This document shows, piece by piece, positions 1-6,270 of a DNA stretch of 7,856 bases. The notes under the pieces were generated by a model, which saw only the letters and a program-made list of their open reading frames with translations, made no database searches and was not told the origin of the DNA. Origin of the DNA: SABI01 sp964453215 (GTDB lineage Bacteria > Spirochaetota > Spirochaetia > Sphaerochaetales > Sphaerochaetaceae). The stretch spans positions 1-7,856 of the forward strand of contig CAYVRR010000092.1 of assembly GCA_964453215.1 (NCBI GenBank), read 5' to 3'. A program made the position numbers and the translations under genes. Positions within the stretch are counted from its first letter, which is position 1. Every line of letters begins with the position of its first letter.

Positions 1-39
1 ATTATTATAAACATATAAATTTAAATTATGGATGGTGTT

Positions 40-930
40 ATGCTCGAATATAGAATTAAAACCTTTCTCACAGTATGTGAGCACATGAGCTTCACAAAAG
101 CATCTCTTGCACTAAACCTCACCCAACCTGCGATTTCACAACACATTCGTGCCTTAGAAGAGCACTATGGGAAAAAGCTCTTTACCCTTGTTGGTAGGCA
201 AATAAAGTTAACAACAGATGGAGAAGAGCTACGCCGATTTAGTCACTCAATGGAAGTAGATATTAAAAAATTTCATAAAAGTTATACTCAAGAAAATAGT
301 AGAGAACAAATCTCTTTTGGTGCAACCCTCTCTATCGGAGAGTTCACTCTTCCTCCTATTATTACATCCCTTATGAAACAGCATCCTCATTGGAATGTAC
401 AAATGCGTGTAAATAACACACTCAACCTCCTATCTATGATTGATAAAGGAGAAATAGATTTCGCTTTTATTGAAGGAGCCTTCAATAAAGCCATCTACAG
501 TTACCGCCTCTTTTCCCTTGAAAGGTTTATTGCGATTGGCTCTAGAGCTATGAAAGAAAAATATCCCCACCATTCACTAGAAGACTTAAAAGGAGAGAGA
601 ATTCTTATACGGGAGGAGGGATCTGGAACAAGAGCTGTGTTTACCCACATTCTTAAAGAGAAAGGATTATCTCTTGAAAGCTTTCATCATGTTGATGAAA
701 TTGGAAATTTAAATGTGATAAAAAGATTAGTAAGTGAAAACCTAGGAATCTCTTTCATGTATGAAGCTGCAGCTAAAGAAGCAATAAAAGAGAACTTAGT
801 ATTTGAAATCCCCCTCACAGATGTCTCTGTAAAAAGGGAGTTCAATTTTGTCTATTCTTTGAATTCACATGAACAAGAAAAATATGAAAAATTTTTAGCT
901 CTGTGTAAAAGTATTCTTATAAAAAAATAG
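40..930 (+). CDS. LysR-type transcriptional regulator (CysL/CbbR-like)
   Basis: A 296-residue DNA-binding regulator of normal LysR length. The N-terminal winged helix-turn-helix is clear: residues about 14-60 carry SFTKASLALNLTQPAISQHI followed by RALEEHYGKKLF. The effector domain starts near residue 91 (ISFGATLSIGEF). It contains REEGSGTR near residues 192-198 and VSENLGISFM near 231-240, as in CysL/CbbR-like members that sense small anions or metabolites. The ATG at 40 is preferred over the in-frame ATG at 28: LysR proteins usually start just before the LEYRIKTFLTV-type helix, and GGATGG (30-35) gives 40 a weak ribosome site while 28 has none. It is convergent with the ABC operon, so its target may lie to the left, outside the window. 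The family call is firm; the effector is unknown. Confidence 0.93.
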   Translation: MLEYRIKTFLTVCEHMSFTKASLALNLTQPAISQHIRALEEHYGKKLFTLVGRQIKLTTDGEELRRFSHSMEVDIKKFHKSYTQENSREQISFGATLSIGEFTLPPIITSLMKQHPHWNVQMRVNNTLNLLSMIDKGEIDFAFIEGAFNKAIYSYRLFSLERFIAIGSRAMKEKYPHHSLEDLKGERILIREEGSGTRAVFTHILKEKGLSLESFHHVDEIGNLNVIKRLVSENLGISFMYEAAAKEAIKENLVFEIPLTDVSVKREFNFVYSLNSHEQEKYEKFLALCKSILIKK

Positions 931-939
931 TGACCTATT
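921..939 (-). terminator. Weak candidate intrinsic terminator of the minus-strand operon
   Basis: On the minus strand, AATAG (939-935) can pair with CTATT (930-926) across the loop GTCA, and the second arm runs into seven T residues (927-921). The stem is only 5 bp and mostly A-U, and it overlaps the stop codon of the convergent LysR gene. It is the only stem followed by a T-run found between 931 and 1121, so it is offered as a weak end for the operon and micro-ORF transcript. No equivalent with a T-run was seen on the plus strand after the LysR gene. Confidence 0.25.
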
Positions 940-979
940 ATCTATACCTTGAAATATGTGGGTAACAATGAGTTCATAG

Positions 980-1054
980 CTATCCAATATAGACAAGAAC
1001 TAATAATAGAAGAGTCAAAAGCAGAGAATATATTACATACGGTATTCGAATCAT
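980..1054 (-). CDS. Predicted 24-residue single-span membrane microprotein
   Basis: A 24-codon frame (ATG 1054-1052, stop TAG 982-980), below the usual size cut-offs. It begins MIRIPYVIYS, and the remainder is almost entirely Leu, Val and Ile with one Thr, one Tyr and a final Gly. One Arg at position 3 is the only charge, so the peptide could form a single transmembrane helix (about residues 5-23) with its N-terminus in the cytoplasm. AGGAGGT lies 5 nt before the ATG, the strongest ribosome site in the window together with that of the binding protein. It lies 67 nt beyond the GntR stop on the same strand, so co-transcription is plausible. Size and character resemble small membrane subunits (KdpF, CydX) or type I toxins (Ibs, ShoB), but no homology is recognised. 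Function is unknown. A chance hydrophobic frame is possible, though less likely given the ribosome site. Confidence 0.5.
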   Translation of the reverse strand: MIRIPYVIYSLLLTLLLLVLVYIG

Positions 1055-1059
1055 TGCTG

Positions 1060-1066
1060 ACCTCCT
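1060..1066 (-). promoter_or_regulatory. Strong Shine-Dalgarno of the 24-codon micro-ORF
   Basis: Minus-strand AGGAGGT is separated by CAGCA from the ATG at 1054. It matches the anti-Shine-Dalgarno at all seven positions with ideal spacing. It is the main reason to treat the micro-ORF as translated, because no other gene nearby starts here. Its first two bases are also the last two of a CTATATAG repeat arm. Confidence 0.6.
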
Positions 1067-1100
1067 ATATAGAGATAAACAAACTTAGACCCTATATAGA
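1064..1100 (-). repeat. Twin CCTATATAGA repeats with palindromic cores; possible hairpin at the micro-ORF ribosome site
   Basis: The 10-mer CCTATATAGA occurs at 1064-1073 and again at 1091-1100, 27 bp apart. The core CTATATAG (1065-1072 and 1092-1099) is self-complementary, so the copies act as both direct and inverted repeats. In minus-strand RNA the two cores can pair over a roughly 19-nt loop, extended inside by one G·U and one G-C pair. The downstream arm covers the first two bases of the AGGAGGT site and could reduce access to it. Alternatively the repeats may be paired protein-binding sites. The low-complexity TA core makes chance possible. Confidence 0.35.
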
Positions 1101-1121
1101 TACATAAATATTCTACCCTTT

Positions 1122-1883
1122 TTATATATGATGAGTTCTTTTTTCATACTCAAAAGTAAAACTTACAGCATCCCCTCTGTACCACCCTAAAGAGTACTCA
1201 ATAACGTTATCATCATCGAGGATGACCGTATTCTTAAAATATTGTAAAGCCGTACCAATTGGAACTTCTAAAAGAGTTGAGAGTTCTTTATTTGATGAAA
1301 CTGCTTCTATTACCCTCCGTGTTTTTTTTATAGTGTGGCCATACTCCGTGTGTAGTAATTCATGTAGAGATCTGTTTGTGATTGTTTTTCCACTAATTCC
1401 AGGAACTAAATGGGGAGGAAGATATGAGTGGACAATAAGAATAGGAATACCACCAACAATCCTTCTTCTCTTTAACTCAATGAGTGGAGTATTAAAAGGA
1501 ATATTGAATGTATCAGAGATAGACTCATCGCTCACAATTTCTTTTAATCCAATCACATCAGTTGTTGAAGTTAACCCAAGATGCCGTATCTCTTCATTGA
1601 GGCTCCCTTGCCAATCACTAAAGTTTCTTATCAATTTCCTTTTCGCAACAAAAGTCCCTTTTCCTTGAATTTTATAAATATACCCTTCACTTGCTAAATT
1701 CGCTATTGCCTGACGAATAGTTGGGCGACTGATCGCAAAGTGAAGAGATAATTCAGGTTCTGAAGGAAGGGGTGTTCCAGGGGTAAGATGAGAAATATAA
1801 TCTTTTAAGAACTCTTTAACTTGATGGTAGAGGGGAATTGGAGTTGACCTGTCAAGGATATAGTGTTCTAACTCTTTTATCAT
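1122..1883 (-). CDS. GntR-family repressor, HutC subfamily with UTRA ligand-binding domain
   Basis: A 253-residue regulator of typical HutC-subfamily length. Residues about 14-80 form the GntR winged helix-turn-helix: IPLYHQVKEFL, then LPSEPELSLHFAISRPTIRQ, then the wing GYIYKIQGKGTFVA. Residues about 92-245 form the UTRA effector domain (LIELKRRRIVGGIPILIVHSYL, then a closing IEYSLGWYRGDAVSFTF). UTRA relatives such as NagR/YvoA and TreR respond to phosphorylated sugars, and PhnF/PhnR types relate to phosphonates. The ATG at 1883 directly abuts the TAG of the upstream mutase gene (TAGATG). AGGA lies 9 nt upstream inside that gene, so translation is probably coupled. As last large gene of the transporter operon, it probably represses its own operon through the TTGTA-AA-TACAA site upstream of the binding-protein gene. 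Family certain; ligand inferred. Confidence 0.93.
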   Translation of the reverse strand: MIKELEHYILDRSTPIPLYHQVKEFLKDYISHLTPGTPLPSEPELSLHFAISRPTIRQAIANLASEGYIYKIQGKGTFVAKRKLIRNFSDWQGSLNEEIRHLGLTSTTDVIGLKEIVSDESISDTFNIPFNTPLIELKRRRIVGGIPILIVHSYLPPHLVPGISGKTITNRSLHELLHTEYGHTIKKTRRVIEAVSSNKELSTLLEVPIGTALQYFKNTVILDDDNVIEYSLGWYRGDAVSFTFEYEKRTHHI

Positions 1884-3236
1884 CTATTTCTGTCCTATAC
1901 TATTTCTTATACGTTCATCGACCTCTGGGTAGCGTTCTTTAAATAAATGGCCACTTATTTTATCAACATCTTGATATGTATCTGCTTCAAGTCTAATCGT
2001 GACACACGGCTCAGTTACACTCTTTCTTACAACTACCCACCCATAAGGATAATCGACTCTCACCCCATCTAAATAGGAGAGGGTAAAAGAAGCACCAAGT
2101 TTTTCAACATGACGAAGTATTGCTTCTCTTTCATCAGCATCAATATAGACCCTGATATCAGGGGTGATAATAGGCTTCTCTATCCTGTCGATGATAGTAG
2201 AGAGGGGCTCAGCTAATTCTAATAGTATTTGAGTAAATTTTAAGGCACCATACAGACCATCATCGTGGCCAAGTTCTTTAAAAAAGAAGTGGCCACTCAC
2301 CTCTCCTGCTAAGATAGATTGTTCGTCAAGAAATCTCTTTTTTATAAAAGCATGACCTGATCTCTCGGCAATAGGAACACCATTGTATTTTTTTATGAGT
2401 TTGGGGACTATGGAGGAGGATTTCCCATCATAGACAATACTACCACCCCCCTCTTTCTCTAAGTAATAGCGGCAAAACAGGATAAAAGAAGCTTCACTAT
2501 CACAATAGCGCCCTTTATCATCAATAAATATAACTCTATCCCCATCACCATCAAAAGCAATTCCAATATCAGCATTATGAATTACAACAGCAGCTTTCAG
2601 ATCTTCTAGATGCTTTTCAACCGAAGGGTTCGGGTCTCGATTGGGGAAGTCCCCTTTACATTCACAATAGAGAGGAATTACATTGTGACCCATCCTCTCT
2701 AATAATATGGGGGCAATTTCACTTGAAGCACCGTTACCACAATCAACAACTATCTTAAGTTTTCCTGTATTGGGTATGAAAGAATCTATCATGTGCATAT
2801 ATAGATTTGTGATATCTAGCTCTTCATACCTCCCTTTGGAGACTTTAAACTCTTTAGATTCTACAAGAGACTCTATCTTTTGAATATCTTTTGGTTCTAC
2901 TGGTGTATCATTGAGCGCAATTTTAAACCCATTATATTGAGCTGGGTTATGTGAAGCTGTAACCATCACCCCCCCATCTGCTTGAAGTATTTTCTTTGCA
3001 TAATACAAAAGTGGAGTTGGAGTCATCCCAATATCAATTACATGAGATCCTGTTGACATGAGCCCTTCAGTGAGATTGAGTTTTAAAGATTCAGTTGAAT
3101 AGCGAGCATCTCCTGCTATCACTATCTTAGCACCATGAAGCATTGTGCCAATTGCTTTTCCAACTAATAAAGCGATCTCTTCAGTAACCTCTTCATGGTA
3201 AACGCCTCTAATATCACACTCTTTATATATACTCAC
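1884..3236 (-). CDS. Phosphoglucomutase/phosphomannomutase family protein
   Basis: A 450-residue alpha-D-phosphohexomutase, the usual length for bacterial PMM/PGM. All four catalytic motifs are present: the phosphoserine loop TASHNP (93-98, Ser95), the metal loop DGDGDR (229-234), the sugar-specificity loop GEVSGH (311-316) and the phosphate-binding loop RKSVTEP (404-410). GEVSGH resembles the GEMSGH of dual-specificity PMM/PGM enzymes rather than the phosphoglucosamine mutases, but exact substrate cannot be fixed by eye. The enzyme should interconvert hexose 1- and 6-phosphates in the cytoplasm via a bisphosphate intermediate. The start is GTG at 3236 with AAGGAAG (3248-3242) upstream. An ATG 4 nt earlier is out of frame and stops after five codons. 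It lies 20 nt after the ABC ATPase and abuts the GntR gene, suggesting a role with the imported substrate rather than in cell-wall housekeeping. Confidence 0.93.
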   Translation of the reverse strand: MSIYKECDIRGVYHEEVTEEIALLVGKAIGTMLHGAKIVIAGDARYSTESLKLNLTEGLMSTGSHVIDIGMTPTPLLYYAKKILQADGGVMVTASHNPAQYNGFKIALNDTPVEPKDIQKIESLVESKEFKVSKGRYEELDITNLYMHMIDSFIPNTGKLKIVVDCGNGASSEIAPILLERMGHNVIPLYCECKGDFPNRDPNPSVEKHLEDLKAAVVIHNADIGIAFDGDGDRVIFIDDKGRYCDSEASFILFCRYYLEKEGGGSIVYDGKSSSIVPKLIKKYNGVPIAERSGHAFIKKRFLDEQSILAGEVSGHFFFKELGHDDGLYGALKFTQILLELAEPLSTIIDRIEKPIITPDIRVYIDADEREAILRHVEKLGASFTLSYLDGVRVDYPYGWVVVRKSVTEPCVTIRLEADTYQDVDKISGHLFKERYPEVDERIRNSIGQK

Positions 3237-3256
3237 ACATACTTCCTTTTTTCTCT

Positions 3257-4366
3257 TTAATTAAGTAATTGCTCACTTGTTTCATCAAAAAGAAGGATCC
3301 CTTTTTGATCAAACACAACTTCAATAGTATCATCGAGGTTAGATGAGAAGAATCCTGGCACTTTAATCATTATTTCACTCATCCCCCTTTTTGCTGTAAT
3401 AATAGTTTCACTTCCTGAGGGGAGTACTGCATATACACTAAATGAGATACTTTCTTGATCTCCTTTTTTAGGTTGAATACTCACATTTTCAGCTCTCACA
3501 CCAAGAAGTACAGCTTGATCCTCTTTGATCTTATTCACACCATCTACCTTACTTATATCAATACTAAAATCAGTAGAGACAAAAGAGAGGGGGTGGGGAG
3601 CATTTTTCTTCACTATCCCTTTAATAAGGTTAATAGGAGGACTACCTACAAATCTCGCAACAAATAAATTCTTTGGTTTATGGTAAATCTTCTCAGGGGT
3701 ATCGAGTTGCATAATAACCCCATTATTCATTACAACAATTCTATCAGAGAGGGTGAGTGCTTCTGTTTGATCGTGAGTTACATAGACTGTGGTTGATCCA
3801 AGAGTTTTATGGAGGTGTTTTAATTCACTTCTCATATCGACCCTTAACAGAGCATCGAGATTGCTAAGGGGTTCATCCATCAAAAAGATATCAGTTTCTG
3901 AAGCAATCATTCTAGCAAGGGCAACACGCTGTTGTTGTCCACCAGAAAGCTCTGAAGGGTAACGAGCACCGTAACCGGACATCTGAACTTGTGCAAGGAC
4001 TTTTTCTACTCTTTGATCAATTTCACTCTTACTTAACTTTTGAGACTCAAGTCCAAGTGAGATATTTTTTACTACATTCATATGGGGCCAAAGCGCATAG
4101 CTTTGAAACATAAAACCCATATTCCTTTTCTCTGGTGGCACATATACCCCTTTGGACTTCGAAATAAGGACTCTGTTTTGAGCCATTATCTCCCCTTCTG
4201 TAGGCTCTTCAAGCCCAGCAATCATCCTCAGTGTAGTAGTTTTTCCACAGCCCGATGGTCCTAACAGGGTAAGAAACTCCCCCTCTTTAATCTCAAGGCT
4301 CAATCTATCTACTGCCTTTACCTTGCCATAAAGTTTTGAAATATTGGAAAGTTCAATCTTGTTCAT
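3257..4366 (-). CDS. ABC transporter ATP-binding protein (MalK/FbpC/PotA-type, with TOBE domain)
   Basis: A 369-residue cytoplasmic ATPase that powers the import system with the permease encoded just upstream. Every nucleotide-binding motif is intact: Walker A GPSGCGKTT (36-44), Q-loop Gln88 in FMFQSYALWPHM, signature LSGGQQQR (140-147), Walker B FLMDEP (161-166), D-loop SNLD (168-171) and switch His198 in VTHDQTEA. FVGSPPINLIKG (239-250) leads into a C-terminal TOBE-like region (about 285-360, LLGVRAENV), as in the carbohydrate, iron and polyamine importer ATPases. The ATG at 4366 lies 3 nt after the permease stop, and AGGA is 6 nt upstream inside the permease gene, so the two are probably translationally coupled. 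Automatic names such as ferric or spermidine transporter would not be reliable: this subunit does not define the substrate. Confidence 0.96.
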   Translation of the reverse strand: MNKIELSNISKLYGKVKAVDRLSLEIKEGEFLTLLGPSGCGKTTTLRMIAGLEEPTEGEIMAQNRVLISKSKGVYVPPEKRNMGFMFQSYALWPHMNVVKNISLGLESQKLSKSEIDQRVEKVLAQVQMSGYGARYPSELSGGQQQRVALARMIASETDIFLMDEPLSNLDALLRVDMRSELKHLHKTLGSTTVYVTHDQTEALTLSDRIVVMNNGVIMQLDTPEKIYHKPKNLFVARFVGSPPINLIKGIVKKNAPHPLSFVSTDFSIDISKVDGVNKIKEDQAVLLGVRAENVSIQPKKGDQESISFSVYAVLPSGSETIITAKRGMSEIMIKVPGFFSSNLDDTIEVVFDQKGILLFDETSEQLLN

Positions 4367-4369
4367 AAT

Positions 4370-6169
4370 TTATCCTATATCAATTGTTTTGTATGGAGAG
4401 CGCATCGATAACACCTTAATTAAGACGTTAGCAACAATAATAACAACAAGTAACATCAAGGTAACACCATTTACATGCTGGGTTTGCTCCTGTGTCTTGT
4501 ATGCGAAGATCACGGTGGTAAGGAGACCTGTTTTTGGAGTAACTAAAAGAATAACTAAACTTAGCTCCCTCATACTCGTAATAAATGTAAGGAGCATTCC
4601 ACTCACAAACCCACTTTTACTTAAAGGAAGAATAATTAATCTAAAACGGCGTAGCCAAGGAATCCCTTGAGTAATAGCAGACTCTTCAAGTGATTGATCT
4701 ATTTGCATAATTGCTGAAATTCCAGAGCGAGAAGAGAAGGGAAGATTCTTTACAACTACAATGAGTACAATGAGTGAGAAGGTTCCATAAAGGGCAGGAA
4801 TTGGGCCAATGGGCTTACTAAACATACTTAGGTAAATTGCGGCAAAGGCAATTCCAGGAAATACGTAGGGGGCAAAGGCAACTGCTTCGATAAGCTTTGC
4901 AATTCGAGTTCCCCTATTTTTCACAACAGTATAGCCAATAAGTAACCCAAGGAAAGCATTTAACACAGCTGCAATAATACCAAGCCTTATAGAGTTATAG
5001 AGGGCATTTAAGATACCTGCATTTCTTAACACTCCCCTTTGCCCACTACTTATCATAGGGTCACTATCTCCTATCCAAAAGTGTGTGGTCATATTACTTA
5101 AGGAATAGTTCTCTGGAAGGATAATTAATGTACTCAAGATAAGCATGATGATAGGAAAGACGATTACAAGAAGGAGAAATACAATTAAAATAGTTACAAT
5201 AACAGGTCTCATCTTTCCAAGAGACATTGGGTTTGCTCTAAACCCTTTTCCTTTCATCGTAACAAAACTCTTTCTTACTCCAATTATCTTATTATTTATT
5301 GTAATAGCTGTCATAGCCAGCACAATAAGTACTAAGGCAAGAACAAATGCATCTCCCGTATTTCGTGCATTGATAAGTGCATAGATTTGGGTTGGAAGGG
5401 TAAAGAACCGTACAGGGAGACCTAACAGGGCTGGAGTACCAAATGTTCCCATGCTCCTTGTAAAGGTGAGGACAAAACTTGAGCCAAGGGCAGGTAGTAC
5501 TAAGGGAAAGGTGATTTTCGTAAGAACCTTCATCCTCGATAACCCAGCAACAGCTCCCGCTTCTTCAAGCTCTGAGTCTATTGTTCTTAGTGCTCCACTT
5601 ATCATCAAAAAAGTATATGCATAATAGTGTAAAGCAAGGGTAATAACTATTGGGACATATCCATAAGAGAGCCAGTCGGGAATTGGAATGCCAAAGGTCG
5701 ATTGTAATATTCCTGCAGTTCCCCCAATTCGTGTATTTTGAAAGAATAATTGCCACACTAAAGCAATAACCCAAGAGGGGATCATGTAGGGAATTGTTAT
5801 AACAGTTTGAAAGAATTTTTTATGAGGAATATCTGTTCTTACAAATATCCACGCAAAAAATGCTCCAATAATCATAGCCAGTACTGTGACCCCAAATCCT
5901 ACCGCAAGACTATTCATGAGAGGTTTCACTAAAAGGGCGGGAGTGAGATCACTTGCAAATATTCTTATGTAATGGAAAAAGGTAAAGGCTCCTTTCACAG
6001 CACTTCTATCTAACCTTAAATCGTAATCTTGGTATGTGAGAGATGTGTATATCATCTGTATAAAAGGGGCAACAATGAGAAATGAGAATATGATTACAAA
6101 AAATATTGACAAAATTAGCTCAGGCTTTGAACGTAACTTTGCTGAATAAAATCTTATGGTAGGTTTCAT
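4370..6169 (-). CDS. ABC transporter permease, two fused MetI-like domains (FbpB/AfuB type)
   Basis: A 599-residue integral membrane protein with two binding-protein-dependent permease domains in one chain, so a single subunit can form the whole channel. Both EAA loops that dock the ATPase are visible: EEAGAVAGLSRMKVLTKITF (202-221) and EESAITQGIPWLRRFRLIIL (495-514). Hydrophobic segments are seen at about 18-40, 86-110, 122-142, 170-192, 226-240, 274-292, 322-351, 392-416, 427-450, 462-474, 520-545 and 567-588, compatible with 12 or so spans. A hydrophilic linker at about 293-321 separates the halves. This fused layout is characteristic of the FbpB/AfuB group, whose substrates include ferric iron, sugar phosphates and phosphonates. 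The ATG at 6169 has AAAGGA about 5 nt upstream. It follows the binding-protein gene by 101 nt, a gap that holds a stable hairpin. Confidence 0.95.
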   Translation of the reverse strand: MKPTIRFYSAKLRSKPELILSIFFVIIFSFLIVAPFIQMIYTSLTYQDYDLRLDRSAVKGAFTFFHYIRIFASDLTPALLVKPLMNSLAVGFGVTVLAMIIGAFFAWIFVRTDIPHKKFFQTVITIPYMIPSWVIALVWQLFFQNTRIGGTAGILQSTFGIPIPDWLSYGYVPIVITLALHYYAYTFLMISGALRTIDSELEEAGAVAGLSRMKVLTKITFPLVLPALGSSFVLTFTRSMGTFGTPALLGLPVRFFTLPTQIYALINARNTGDAFVLALVLIVLAMTAITINNKIIGVRKSFVTMKGKGFRANPMSLGKMRPVIVTILIVFLLLVIVFPIIMLILSTLIILPENYSLSNMTTHFWIGDSDPMISSGQRGVLRNAGILNALYNSIRLGIIAAVLNAFLGLLIGYTVVKNRGTRIAKLIEAVAFAPYVFPGIAFAAIYLSMFSKPIGPIPALYGTFSLIVLIVVVKNLPFSSRSGISAIMQIDQSLEESAITQGIPWLRRFRLIILPLSKSGFVSGMLLTFITSMRELSLVILLVTPKTGLLTTVIFAYKTQEQTQHVNGVTLMLLVVIIVANVLIKVLSMRSPYKTIDIG

Positions 6170-6224
6170 ATCTTTCCTTTGCTATTCGTTAACACAAGCA
6201 GATGCTCATCAAATGAGTGGAGTG

Positions 6225-6257
6225 ATTGACCAGCTAAGTGTTGCTTAGCTGATCAAT
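6225..6257 (-). promoter_or_regulatory. Intercistronic stem-loop between binding-protein and permease genes
   Basis: Arms 6225-6238 and 6244-6257 are complementary over 14 bp around a 5-nt loop (6239-6243). The single imperfect position (6230/6252) is a C-A mismatch in plus-strand RNA but an acceptable G·U pair in minus-strand RNA, so the structure suits the operon transcript. It begins 13 nt past the binding-protein stop codon. There is no T-run after it, so it is unlikely to be a full intrinsic terminator. The likely role is 3'-end protection of the binding-protein message or partial attenuation, keeping binding protein in excess over membrane subunits. A smaller CTCAT-CAA-ATGAG hairpin (6205-6217) follows. 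Confidence 0.65.
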
Positions 6258-6270
6258 GTAGTTACATTCT

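Noticed and set aside
28..39. Upstream ATG at 28 as the LysR start
   Set aside because: No ribosome site precedes it, and the added MDGV is not typical of the family. The ATG at 40 fits the usual N-terminus better, although 28 cannot be fully excluded.
1065..1099. CTATATAG repeats as an intrinsic terminator after GntR
   Set aside because: The possible stem is very A-U rich with a long loop, and the bases after it are AGGAGGT, not a T-run.
1222..1668. A 148-codon plus-strand open frame opposite the GntR gene
   Set aside because: It lies wholly antisense to a clear HutC-family regulator, has no ribosome site and no recognisable protein features. The same applies to the plus-strand frames opposite the ATPase, permease and binding-protein genes (3455-3667, 4082-4264, 4344-4670, 5145-5384, 7398-7595) and to the minus-strand frame 5565-5774 inside the permease.
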